27,943 nucleotides of DNA from an uncultured Bacteroidales bacterium (GTDB lineage Bacteria; Bacteroidota; Bacteroidia; Bacteroidales; Bacteroidaceae): positions 1 to 27,943 of the forward strand of contig CALKIW010000053.1 in assembly GCA_937995875.1 (NCBI GenBank), written 5' to 3'. The position numbers and the translations under genes were made by a program. The first letter of the stretch is position 1. Every line of letters begins with the position of its first letter. The notes under the pieces were generated by a model. The model searched no databases and was not told the origin of the DNA. It worked only from the letters and a program-made list of their open reading frames with translations. Positions 1 to 8,096 of the stretch are shown piece after piece.

Positions 1-111
1 AATTATGAATTATGAATTGTGAATTATGAATTATCACCCCCCGCGCAGCCCAATTATGAATTATGCATTATGACGAGTTGATGAGCTTGCGAATAATTAT
101 GAATTAAAAAA
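1..111. repeat. AATTATGAATT mosaic repeat tract, left copy
   Basis: The tract is made of near-identical AATTATGAATT words, one GC-rich spacer (CACCCCCCGCGCAGCCC) and a distinct block at about 68-93 (TGACGAGTTGATGAGCTTGC). The reverse complements of the spacer and the block both occur in the larger tract at 25768-26042, so the two tracts are inverted relative to each other. The last repeat word ends about 5 bases before the ATG of the flippase gene, leaving no room for an ordinary separate leader. Such tracts are frequent in Prevotella-type genomes as I recall; their function is not known to me. Confidence 0.85.
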
Positions 112-1590
112 ATGTCTAACTTAAAATCGCTTTTAAAAGATACCGCCATTTATGGCGTCAGCAGCATAGCCGGACGATTTATCAACTATCTGCTCGTACC
201 CATCCAGACCGCAGCGTGGGCCGCTTCGGGTGGACAATATGGTGTGGTGACCAATGTTTATGCCTACACGGCACTGCTCATGGTAGTCCTCACTTATGGC
301 ATGGAGACGGCATTTTTCCGTTTTGCCAACAAGACAGAAGAAAATCCACAGACGGTTTACACCACGACGCTCATCTCGGTGGGCGGCACATCGTTGTTTT
401 TCATTCTCTTGGTGCTCACTTTTCTCACCCCTATCGCTTCGTTCATGGGCTACGCGGCCCATCCCGATTGGGTGGCGGTGATGTTCGTCTGTGTAGCCAT
501 CGACGCTTTCAAGTGCATTCCCTTTGCCTACCTCCGTTACAGCAAGCGACCTGTAAAGTTTGCCGCCATACAGCTGGCCAATGTTTTCCTCAACGTCTTT
601 CTCAACATCACCTACCTGTTCATTCTGCCTTCCCTGCGCATCAATCCGTTTGGGCTTTACGACGACCAATTCACGCTCGACGTAGGTATGGTGTTCTATA
701 TCAATCTGGCCTGCACCACACTGGTAACCCTGATGTTCTGGAAAGAACTCATCGGCTTCCGCTATCGTTTCGATGGTAGGCTCCTGAAACGCATGCTCCG
801 TTATGCCTGGCCGTTGCTCATCCTTGGCATTGCCGGCATTCTCAACCAAACATTCGACAAGATAGTCTTTCCTTTCCTGTATCGGGGAGCTGATGCCAAG
901 GCTGAGCTGAGCATCTATGGCGCAACTGTAAAGATAGCCATGATTATGGCCATGATAACCCAAGCCTTCCGCTATGCCTACGAGCCGTTTGTGTTTGGCA
1001 AGGCAAAAGACAAAGACAATCGTGAGACTTATGCCAAGGCGATGAAGTTTTTCATCATCTTCACCCTACTGGCCTTCCTCCTCGTCATGGGTTATATGAA
1101 CATCTTGCGATACATTATTCCCAACCACGACTATTGGGCCGGACTGCGTGTGGTGCCGATTGTGATGGCAGCCGAAATCATGATGGGCATCTATTTCAAT
1201 CTCTCGTTCTGGTACAAGCTCATCGACCGCACCATCTGGGGAGCCTATTTCAGCGGCGCAGGCTGCTTGGTGCTCATTGCCGTCAATGTGATTTTCGTGC
1301 CCCAATACAGTTATATGGCTTGTGCGTGGGGCGGCTTTGCCGGATACGCCACAGCCATGTTGCTCAGTTATTTCGTCGGGCAAAAATACTATCCCATCAA
1401 TTATCCCATCAAGGAAATCATGACCTACGTAGGCCTGGCCTTCATTCTTTCGGCAGCCATGCTTGCTTCCAACAAATATCTGGAAGCCCTGCCGGCCATA
1501 GGCGTCAATACCCTGCTTGGCTTGGTGTTCATTGCTTACCTTGTCAAAAAAGACTTCCCGGTGGGCAAATTCTTAAAACATAAACATTAA
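112..1590 (+). CDS. Polysaccharide/oligosaccharide flippase (Wzx-like, MOP superfamily)
   Basis: This 492-residue, strongly hydrophobic protein resembles lipopolysaccharide biosynthesis flippases of the MOP superfamily, which move lipid-linked sugar units across the inner membrane. The N-terminal segment (LLKDTAIYGVSSIAGRFINY) is the usual first helix region of this family, and the length and alternation of hydrophobic segments fit 12-14 membrane helices. Charged loops such as the KAKDKDNRETYAKAMK stretch separate the two halves. The ATG at 112 directly follows the repeat tract, so the gene is either read from upstream of this window or from a promoter inside the repeat. No glycosyltransferase or other capsule gene is adjacent, so the substrate (O-antigen, capsule or other glycan) cannot be told. 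The family call is firm; the substrate is unknown. Confidence 0.85.
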   Translation: MSNLKSLLKDTAIYGVSSIAGRFINYLLVPIQTAAWAASGGQYGVVTNVYAYTALLMVVLTYGMETAFFRFANKTEENPQTVYTTTLISVGGTSLFFILLVLTFLTPIASFMGYAAHPDWVAVMFVCVAIDAFKCIPFAYLRYSKRPVKFAAIQLANVFLNVFLNITYLFILPSLRINPFGLYDDQFTLDVGMVFYINLACTTLVTLMFWKELIGFRYRFDGRLLKRMLRYAWPLLILGIAGILNQTFDKIVFPFLYRGADAKAELSIYGATVKIAMIMAMITQAFRYAYEPFVFGKAKDKDNRETYAKAMKFFIIFTLLAFLLVMGYMNILRYIIPNHDYWAGLRVVPIVMAAEIMMGIYFNLSFWYKLIDRTIWGAYFSGAGCLVLIAVNVIFVPQYSYMACAWGGFAGYATAMLLSYFVGQKYYPINYPIKEIMTYVGLAFILSAAMLASNKYLEALPAIGVNTLLGLVFIAYLVKKDFPVGKFLKHKH

Positions 1591-1638
1591 ACAACATATA
1601 TAATAGGTATAGGCTCGTTCCCAAACACCAAACTCCAC

Positions 1639-1669
1639 ATCCCTTTTCCCGCCAAACTTAGGGAAGGAT
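1639..1669. other. Imperfect hairpin downstream of flippase gene
   Basis: The arms ATCCCTTTTCCC and GGGAAGGAT pair over about nine bases with a small bulge and a short loop. There is no T-run after it on the plus strand, so it is at best a weak terminator or RNA-stabilising hairpin. It lies in the 133-base gap between the flippase and the S46 peptidase, where I see no clear TAnnTTTG promoter. Confidence 0.3.
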
Positions 1670-1723
1670 ATGTGCAGTGTAGGTTGCGGGCCGTCACATG
1701 ATTAAACATTGTCAATTCCAAAA

Positions 1724-3856
1724 ATGAACAACAGACTTTTCAAGACCCTTGCGCTATTGCCCCTTTACGTTCTCACCCTTCTGCCCTTACATGCGGACGA
1801 GGGCATGTGGACACTTTTCGACCTCCCTGAGGCCGTCTATAACGAGATGCAACGGGAGGGCTTCCAACTCCCCTACAACGATTTGTATTATGGTGAAAAC
1901 GCCATCAAAAACGCCGTCGTCAATTTCTCAGGCTATTGCTCCGGCGTAGTGGTCAGTCCTGATGGACTCGTGTTTACCAACCATCATTGCGGCTTCGAGG
2001 CCATCCGTTCACACTCCACCGTTGAACACGACTATATGCTCAACGGCTTCTATGCCAAGTCCTACGAGGAGGAATTGCCCAATGAGGACATGTTCGTTTC
2101 GTTCATGATCGAGCAGCAGGACGTCACTGCCCGCCTCCGACAGCTCGGCCTCAACCGGCTGGGCAAGGCCGGGAAGGCCGCGCTCATCGACTCTCTGCAA
2201 AACGCGATGACCGATTCCATTAAGAAAATCGACGCCACGCTCCGCATCGATATCGACGCCTTCTACGAAGGAAACAAGTATTATGCCACCACCTATCAGG
2301 ACTTCACCGACCTCCGACTGGTGTTCACCGTGCCCAAATCGATGGGCAAGTTCGGGGGCGAGACCGACAACTGGATGTGGCCGCGACAAACTTGCGACTT
2401 CTCAGTGTTCCGCATCTATGCCAACCCCAAGACCAACGGGCCGGCCGCTTACGCCAAGACCAATGTGCCCTACCGCCCCAAACACTGGGCCAAAGTGTCG
2501 ATGGACGGTTATCAGGACGGCGATTTCGCCATGACACTCGGCTATCCCGGCTCCACCAACCGTTATCTGTCGAGCTACGGCATCAGCCGGATGCACATGG
2601 AGAACGAAGTCCGCGCACAGGCTCGCGGCGTGAAACAGGAGGTGATGACGAAGCACATGCGTGCCGATGAGGGCGTGCGCATCAAGTACGACAGCAAGTT
2701 TGCCAACAGCTCCAACTATTGGAAAAACTCCATCGGCATGAACAAATGTATCGATTCCATCGGTCTGATACAGCAGAAACGCGACTTCGAACATCGCATA
2801 CAGGCTTATATCGACTCCACCGGCTACATGAGAGACAGCCTCGACTTCAACCGTTTGGAGCAACTCTATGCCAAGAGCACAACGGCGAGACACGACTTCT
2901 TGTACCTCACGGAAAGTTTTTGGCGCACCAACGAATTCACCCGCCGCGCGATGAATGGTACAAAAAACGAAGACATACAAGGCTCCGCCAAGAATCCCAA
3001 GAAACAATATTTTGTTTACGACGACGACCAAAAGACCTGGGATGAGGCCCTCGACAAGGAGGTGTTGGCAGTGGCATTGAAAAACTATCGTGAGCATATC
3101 ATCGACCCCGACAACCTGCCGTCGTTCTACAAAACCATCGAAACCCGATACAACAACGACTACACCCGCTACGTGGACGATCTTTGGAAACGCAGCATAC
3201 TGATGAAGCCGGGCAAGAAGATATACTTCAACAGGAAACAGTTCAAGCAGGATCCCGGCTACAAAATGGGCATGGAACTGCTCGATATTTACAAAAACAA
3301 CCGCAACCTGCTGTCCGCTTTGGCCGACACCATCGCCGATCAGGAACGCTATCTCTGCGCTGCCAAGCTGCGCATGGAACAGGATATGCCCCACTACAGC
3401 GATGCCAACTTCACCATGCGCCTGAGCTACGGTCAGGTGGGCGGATTCGATTTGGGTGGCAAGCCTTCGGGATACTATACCACCTCCGAGAGCCTGTTGG
3501 ATAAGATGAAGCAGGGCGACAAGGGCGTTATCGACTATCAGGCTGAGCCTATCATGCACGCCCTGATGAATGTTGATGACTGCATCCCCTATGTCGACCG
3601 ACGCACCTTCCAACTGCATCTCTGTCTCCTCACCAACAACGACATCACGGGCGGCAACAGTGGCTCGCCGTTGTTCGACGGCAAGGGGCGTCTCATCGGA
3701 CTGGCCTTCGACGGCAACTGGGACAGCCTCAGCTCCGACATCCTCTTTGACCACCGTCTGGCCCGAACCATCAGCGTGGATATCCGTTTCGTGCTCTACA
3801 TGATGGACATGTGGGGGCACGCCGACCGTCTCTTGAAAGAGATGGGCCTGAAATAA
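1724..3856 (+). CDS. S46 family dipeptidyl-peptidase, DPP7-like
   Basis: S46 peptidases are exported serine exopeptidases of Bacteroidetes that release dipeptides from peptides in the periplasm or at the surface, feeding amino-acid fermentation. I chose the ATG at 1724 because it starts a clear signal peptide (MNNRLFKTLALLPLYVLTLL, then PLHA); an upstream TTG would only add five residues. The protein is then 710 residues, the usual S46 length. The catalytic triad is visible: H88 in TNHHCG, D215 in GGETDNWMWPR, and S646 in GGNSGSP. In S46 enzymes the residue 18 after the Ser is reported to set P1 specificity: Gly in DPP7, Arg in DPP11. Here it is Gly (FDGNWD), which favours a DPP7-like enzyme acting after hydrophobic residues. 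A strong terminator follows, so the gene is probably monocistronic. Confidence 0.93.
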   Translation: MNNRLFKTLALLPLYVLTLLPLHADEGMWTLFDLPEAVYNEMQREGFQLPYNDLYYGENAIKNAVVNFSGYCSGVVVSPDGLVFTNHHCGFEAIRSHSTVEHDYMLNGFYAKSYEEELPNEDMFVSFMIEQQDVTARLRQLGLNRLGKAGKAALIDSLQNAMTDSIKKIDATLRIDIDAFYEGNKYYATTYQDFTDLRLVFTVPKSMGKFGGETDNWMWPRQTCDFSVFRIYANPKTNGPAAYAKTNVPYRPKHWAKVSMDGYQDGDFAMTLGYPGSTNRYLSSYGISRMHMENEVRAQARGVKQEVMTKHMRADEGVRIKYDSKFANSSNYWKNSIGMNKCIDSIGLIQQKRDFEHRIQAYIDSTGYMRDSLDFNRLEQLYAKSTTARHDFLYLTESFWRTNEFTRRAMNGTKNEDIQGSAKNPKKQYFVYDDDQKTWDEALDKEVLAVALKNYREHIIDPDNLPSFYKTIETRYNNDYTRYVDDLWKRSILMKPGKKIYFNRKQFKQDPGYKMGMELLDIYKNNRNLLSALADTIADQERYLCAAKLRMEQDMPHYSDANFTMRLSYGQVGGFDLGGKPSGYYTTSESLLDKMKQGDKGVIDYQAEPIMHALMNVDDCIPYVDRRTFQLHLCLLTNNDITGGNSGSPLFDGKGRLIGLAFDGNWDSLSSDILFDHRLARTISVDIRFVLYMMDMWGHADRLLKEMGLK

Positions 3857-3874
3857 ACACAAACCTCCCCATTC

Positions 3875-3925
3875 ATGCCATCCCATCGGAACCCATTGTT
3901 GTTCCCGTTGGGATGGCATTTTGTT
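3875..3925 (+). terminator. Rho-independent terminator after S46 peptidase
   Basis: The arm ATGCCATCCCA at 3875-3885 pairs perfectly with TGGGATGGCAT at about 3909-3919. The stem continues inward with near pairing of TCGGAAC and GTTCCCG. A T-rich stretch (TTTTGTTTAT) follows. It lies 19 bases after the peptidase stop codon. Confidence 0.85.
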
Positions 3926-3965
3926 TATATGGTGTTTATATTTTATTTATATGTTGTTTCAAAAT

Positions 3966-4076
3966 TAAAAACTTCTCTCTTTGTTCATTTGCAGTTCCCT
4001 CATTCTCCATTCTTCCCTCTTCACTCCTCATTCTTCATTCCTTTATATTCTTCGTTCTTCATTCTTCTTTCTTCAC
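3966..4076. repeat. Pyrimidine-rich TTCATTCTTC low-complexity tract
   Basis: Repeated words of the type TTCATTCTTC and TTCACTCCTC fill this stretch; read on the minus strand they are GAAGAATGAAG. Related words lie beside element copy 2 (about 12223-12252) and in 26043-26115. Open frames across it are composition artefacts. The tract abuts element copy 1 on the same side as it does in copy 2. Confidence 0.6.
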
Positions 4077-4453
4077 TTTTTTTTACCTTTTTTCCACCCT
4101 TATTTTTTGTCGTTTTAGCGCAAAAAGGGCTATGTTTTTCCCTTCATTCTCTTTTCTCAAGATGAGCAGGCAGTGCGTTTTTCAGGTTTTGTAGTCCGTC
4201 CGATCATGGCGGAGGCCTAATGGCACTCCGGTTAAGCCCCAACGGCACTGCGGATGAGCCTCAACGATACTGCGGTTACGGCCTTTCCGCACTGCCGTTC
4301 GATACTTAACCGCAGGCGGCAGAGCAGGGCACGTTTCGGCGATTTTTATCAACAGTCTGAACACCAGCCTGTTGCAAAACCCTCTAAAATTCGCGTATTT
4401 CCGGCGGACGACATATTATTTTTAAATACGCGAAATATAACGGCTTGTTTGTC
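4077..4453 (-). repeat. Dispersed ~380-bp intergenic element, copy 1
   Basis: Read on the minus strand, this stretch has the same parts in the same order as 11822-12220 and 27534-27907. These are: a TTCGCGTATTT / AAATACGCGAA inverted-repeat module (about 4388-4433), a GTTTTGCAA...CAGACTG link, a TGCCG/CGGCA stem-loop containing TGCGGTTAAGTATC, three contiguous 22-bp units (4255-4276, 4233-4254, 4211-4232), CCGCCATGAT, and the terminal box ACATAGCCCTTTTTGCGCT (4117-4135). It has no long open frame and no transposase. Divergence from the other copies is substantial, but the box and unit spacing are kept. Confidence 0.8.
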
Positions 4454-4621
4454 AGGAAAAATTCACCAAATTTTTGTCGCATCAGCCAAATAACCGACCG
4501 ACTGATCCGAAAACGTTTACGTGAGAAATTGTACTTGTGAGAGAGCTTTATGTATGATTTATACGTATCTGTGCAGTGCATAGCCAACTACTTAGATAAC
4601 GATCTGACAATACAAATAATC

Positions 4622-4714
4622 AAAACAAAGCATTTTTTACCTATTGCGACAGCAATTTTGGCTTGTGTCACTTTGGCTTTTTCGCAAGATGCAGAAAAGA
4701 CTGTGCAGAGATGA
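4622..4714 (+). pseudogene. Remnant of a secreted-protein gene (signal peptide fragment)
   Basis: The frame starting AAA ACA AAG CAT reads KTKHFLPIATAILACV, then TLAFSQDAEKTVQR and a TGA. It looks like a signal peptide with a cleavage site near FSQ-D, but no ATG begins it: the position expected for the start reads ATC. After the TGA the same frame continues for another 22 residues (beginning NPTSVATENISK) to a TAG at about 4779. I infer a decayed 5' end of an exported protein. The fragment is too short for a family assignment, and chance is possible. Confidence 0.35.
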
Positions 4715-4913
4715 AACCCCACCTCTGTGGCCACAGAAAACATAAGCAAGAATCTGTCCTTTTCCTCAGCATGTGTTCAATAGCTTTCATACTTCTCACG
4801 AAAGACGGCTTCGGTCGGTCTCTCCTTATTCTGAATTAAATTTTAAACAAAAGTTAAACGCTGTCGAAAAACTGCAACGATATAAATATAGAGAAAGATT
4901 AAATAAATCTGTG

Positions 4914-6806
4914 ATGAAAAAAATACTTACTTTTATGATGCTACTCTTGGGAACGGTAGGTAACACGATGGCTCAAGAGTCGGCAACGATAGTTTCTGAA
5001 TCCGGAACTATAGATGTTAATGCTGCGATTTTATCAAGCAGTAGTGTAACCGTGAAATGTGGTATCGGTAACGGAGCAGATGCGTCCTATGCCTATAGAT
5101 CTCGAACTATTGGTAGTGAGACTTATGGTCTTGCGCGCCAATCCGGCAAGTACAATAATGCCAATGTTGTGACAGATTCCAAGAATGTACCTACGGAAGG
5201 CGGTCCGGTTTATACCTTCGTGATAACCTCCACCGGAACATTAAACGTGAATTTTTATATCAATTCATCTTCTTCAAGGGAGGTAAGGATAGTAAAGAAT
5301 GATGGCTCCGGTTATGCAGTATTAGGTTCCTATTCCAAGACCGATAATATGGTCACGGCAACCTATGATGTTCCAAGCACGGGGACCTACTATGTATATG
5401 GACCGGGATCCGCTGCATTGGAACTTAGTGGTTATACCTTTACGCACGCAACAGCCCAGCCATCCCGCGAGGCCCGCACATGGGATTTCAATTCGGGTGA
5501 CGATGCTGCCACCAGTGCCACTTACAATGATGACATTGACCACGCAGTGAATTGTGTATGGAATGACAATCCGGCTGATGACCCCTCCAACTGGAAGGTC
5601 GTGAATGCGGAAGACGGACAGTATGCTAATGCTGCCGATCTTTCTGCTGCCCAGCCCCCATTCAATGCAGGCGTTCTGGATGCCACCAAGGATCTGCTCA
5701 TCACGGCCACAGCCGGAAACCTCATCGTGAAGCAGAATGCCTATATCCGTCTGAGGAACGAGGCTGCCAAACTGACCATTCCCAACCTGAAATCCAAAGA
5801 CGCAAATGGAAATCCTTATTATGTAATCATCAGTACGGAGACAGCCAGTCCCAGCGTTCCTCGCGGTCTGAATGCTACATCGAAAAATCTCAGCAATCCC
5901 ATGCTCTATACGGCCTTGGGGCGTCAGGCTTTTGTCTACGAGGTAAAGAAGGACGGTGACGGTACGTTTGAGCCTACCGGCGGTCTGTATATCTACGAGA
6001 TTCAGGTGACCAGTAAGCCCGCTGCCCCGATTTCGTACAGCGAAAGCACCCTTACATTCAACTATGCCGACAGAGAGAGCGTCACCCTACCCACGCTGAC
6101 CAATGCGAGCGACCCTGCTGGAACCATAGTTTACAGTTCCTCTGATGATGACATTGCCACCGTAGATGCTTCGGGCCAAGTGACCATCAACAGGTTTGGT
6201 ACAGTGACTATTCTGGCTAAGCGGCTGGGGAACGATACCTATCACACAACCTACGCGACATACACGCTCACCATCACCGACCCGTCGGTATATACCGTTC
6301 CGGCCAACACAACCTATAAAGTCGGTGACGAGCTGAAAACCGGAAACGATGACATTGTACTGACGATGGGCGGTTATATATCAAGAGATCCGGTGACGAA
6401 TACAAGTGCAACGCCTTATACGAATTCATCCGGCAGTGCAACGACAGACAGCTGGAAAAAGTCTCGCGATGAAAGCAAAGTGAGCAAGATAGACGGCTAT
6501 CCCTACTCCACGTCGGCAAATAACAACTCCGGCGACGAGCTGAACGGTTTTGTGGGAGGGGCTAACCATAAGCAGGGAGCCAACAACCCCTACCGTATGC
6601 CCAACCGTGGAGGTTTCCTGAAGTTTGAACCCAAGAAAGACGGAGAGCTTACTGTCATCATTCATCAGAACGGTGCCCTATCTTATAATGGCAACAGCGT
6701 CATTTCTAATCAGTTTCATCTCCGCCGCTACTATTTTGCGGATGAGACGGGAGACTATATCACAATGAAACACTGTTCGACCGAAGGTGTGGTAAAAGAA
6801 GAATAA
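4914..6806 (+). CDS. Large secreted Ig-like (Big_2-type) protein, N-terminal part before in-frame TAA
   Basis: The ATG at 4914 begins a good signal peptide (MKKILTFMMLLLGTVGNTMA, cut before Q); the frame is open further upstream, but the extra 47 residues are basic and unlike a leader. The 630-residue product has a Ser/Thr-rich, beta-type composition. At about residues 370-465 lies a bacterial Ig-like segment with the typical pattern of TLPTLTNASDPAGTIVYSSS, then DDDIATVDASGQVT and a TVTILAK strand. It ends at a TAA at 6804-6806. The same frame runs on without interruption to 7856, where the C-terminal domain is found, so the 3' part appears separated by one nonsense codon. The product without that domain would probably be secreted but not anchored. 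No enzymatic motif is recognised. Confidence 0.75.
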   Translation: MKKILTFMMLLLGTVGNTMAQESATIVSESGTIDVNAAILSSSSVTVKCGIGNGADASYAYRSRTIGSETYGLARQSGKYNNANVVTDSKNVPTEGGPVYTFVITSTGTLNVNFYINSSSSREVRIVKNDGSGYAVLGSYSKTDNMVTATYDVPSTGTYYVYGPGSAALELSGYTFTHATAQPSREARTWDFNSGDDAATSATYNDDIDHAVNCVWNDNPADDPSNWKVVNAEDGQYANAADLSAAQPPFNAGVLDATKDLLITATAGNLIVKQNAYIRLRNEAAKLTIPNLKSKDANGNPYYVIISTETASPSVPRGLNATSKNLSNPMLYTALGRQAFVYEVKKDGDGTFEPTGGLYIYEIQVTSKPAAPISYSESTLTFNYADRESVTLPTLTNASDPAGTIVYSSSDDDIATVDASGQVTINRFGTVTILAKRLGNDTYHTTYATYTLTITDPSVYTVPANTTYKVGDELKTGNDDIVLTMGGYISRDPVTNTSATPYTNSSGSATTDSWKKSRDESKVSKIDGYPYSTSANNNSGDELNGFVGGANHKQGANNPYRMPNRGGFLKFEPKKDGELTVIIHQNGALSYNGNSVISNQFHLRRYYFADETGDYITMKHCSTEGVVKEE

Positions 6807-6812
6807 GACGAT

Positions 6813-7856
6813 GTGGTCAGCGCCTACGAGACTAACGGTAACACTTTCACCTGCGAATCACACGATGACAATGTGGATTGGCAAGGTTACGCTGCCGCTG
6901 CCGCTGTCAGCGCACCTCGTGACATTGCTGTGGGTTCAAGTCTCCCCATCCTTCAGATTGATGGTGGCTACGCTATTCTCTGTGAGGCATTCTGCCAATA
7001 CACTTTCGACGTGAAGGCCGGCCAGACCTATTATGTCTATACCAACCGTACAAAGCTGGGATTTGCCGGCTATCAGTTTGTGGCCAAGGCGGGAACGACC
7101 GAAACCACTGTGGAAATCAATGAAAACAATGAAACGTACACTGTTCCGGCCGCCTCAGACTATTACAAGGTAAATATCACCAAGAAACTCAACCCCAATA
7201 TGTGGAACGCCGTGGTTTTCCCGTTCTCGATGACAGAGAAACAGGTGGAGGAAGTGTTCGGCAGCGACATGCAGCTGCTCGACTACGACAACAACGATGA
7301 CAGGACGCTCTATTTCAAGCGTCACTTCTATCACCCCATCGTGGCCGGCCGTCCTTATCTCGTATGGACTTCTAAGGAAACTTGCTCCAACCCCACAGGC
7401 TATGTGGCATTCTCCACAGAGACGGCACCCAAGGACGTCAAGACCGAGTACTTCGGTATTCCGACGCCGGACGTCACACCCAATGAGTGCCTGTACAAGC
7501 TTGTGGGCACCTACTATCGCCAAAAACTGCCGGTTGGAGCCTACTTCGTCTCAGATGCTACTTCGTCCACGGGCAATAGCCAACTCAGGCAGAACACGAG
7601 CGCAAACCGACATATCAAAGGTTTCCGTTGTTACCTCACCGGTTCAGACGGCACGGCTATGGTCAAACCGATGATGATCTCGTTTAATGGAGTATCTGAG
7701 CAAGTGACAGCTATTTCAGATGTGGAGGTGAGCGGTACGGAAACCGGAGACATATACACCATCAACGGTCAGAAGACGAAAAACGGAGCCGACAGCCTTG
7801 ACGGTCTGCCCAAGGGCATCTATCTGATGAATGGCAAGAAATATATCGTGAAATAA
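6813..7856 (+). CDS. C-terminal part of the same secreted protein, beyond the nonsense codon, with sorting-tail-like end
   Basis: This stretch is in the same frame as 4914-6806 and is separated from it only by TAA GAC GAT. It has no convincing start of its own: the first possible codon is a GTG at 6813, with no promoter and no signal peptide. It therefore reads as the 3' end of one 980-codon gene. The last ~45 residues (DVEVSGTETGDIYTINGQKT to GIYLMNGKKYIVK) match the short tail common in Prevotella secreted proteins and resembling type IX secretion C-terminal domains. If the TAA is real, this part is untranslated or translated only by reinitiation or readthrough, so it may be a pseudogene fragment. 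A sequencing error is the main alternative. Confidence 0.6.
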   Translation: MVSAYETNGNTFTCESHDDNVDWQGYAAAAAVSAPRDIAVGSSLPILQIDGGYAILCEAFCQYTFDVKAGQTYYVYTNRTKLGFAGYQFVAKAGTTETTVEINENNETYTVPAASDYYKVNITKKLNPNMWNAVVFPFSMTEKQVEEVFGSDMQLLDYDNNDDRTLYFKRHFYHPIVAGRPYLVWTSKETCSNPTGYVAFSTETAPKDVKTEYFGIPTPDVTPNECLYKLVGTYYRQKLPVGAYFVSDATSSTGNSQLRQNTSANRHIKGFRCYLTGSDGTAMVKPMMISFNGVSEQVTAISDVEVSGTETGDIYTINGQKTKNGADSLDGLPKGIYLMNGKKYIVK

Positions 7857-7869
7857 AGAATAAAACGAA

Positions 7870-8067
7870 ATGAAATGTATCAAACCTGAAACGGAATTTA
7901 TTGCGGTGGAAGTGTCACACTTGTTGAGTCCCAGCAAAGGCGCTACATCTAAAGTTGGGGGTGTAACGACGGCTAACGGCGGTATCGATGGAACAATCAT
8001 TACGGACGACGGTGATGACGATGCTGCCAAAAAGTTTTATGGAAGCTGGGATTTATGGGACGAGTAG
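7870..8067 (+). CDS. Small acidic protein of unknown function (65 aa)
   Basis: I do not recognise a named family. The 65-residue product starts MKCIKPETEFIAVEVSHLLS, continues with a Gly/Thr-rich middle containing two GG pairs, and ends in an acidic, Trp-containing tail (DDGDDDAAKKFYGSWDLWDE). Small proteins with a K-P-E-x(n)-L-L-like start and an acidic tail are common in Prevotella and Bacteroides as I remember them, often annotated as hypothetical. It begins 13 bases after the stop of the Ig-like secreted protein and just before a long hairpin, so it is the last gene of that unit. It has no signal peptide, membrane segment or cysteine pair. The GG sites and leader-like N-terminus would also suit a peptide precursor, but no processing enzyme is nearby. 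Confidence 0.6.
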   Translation: MKCIKPETEFIAVEVSHLLSPSKGATSKVGGVTTANGGIDGTIITDDGDDDAAKKFYGSWDLWDE

Positions 8068-8096
8068 CCGGATAGAGAGTTCTGCTATGCTCAACT

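Noticed and set aside
2402..3919. Long antisense open frames (also 133-963, 8690-9952 and 18260-19654 on the minus strand)
   Set aside because: They lie opposite genes with firm family identity, their translations are low-complexity His/Val/Gly-rich, and none has a promoter or recognisable motif.
3811..4194. Open frame in the pyrimidine-rich tract after the S46 peptidase
   Set aside because: It reads Phe/Leu/Ser runs caused by TTC repeats, overlaps the terminator and the dispersed element, and has no start signal.
4773..4913. N-terminal extension of the Ig-like protein from ATG 4773
   Set aside because: The 47 extra residues are basic and would bury a good signal peptide that begins at ATG 4914.
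6804..6806. Programmed recoding of the TAA in the Ig-like gene
   Set aside because: TAA is not a selenocysteine or pyrrolysine codon, and no slippery or stimulatory structure is obvious; a mutation or sequencing error is simpler.
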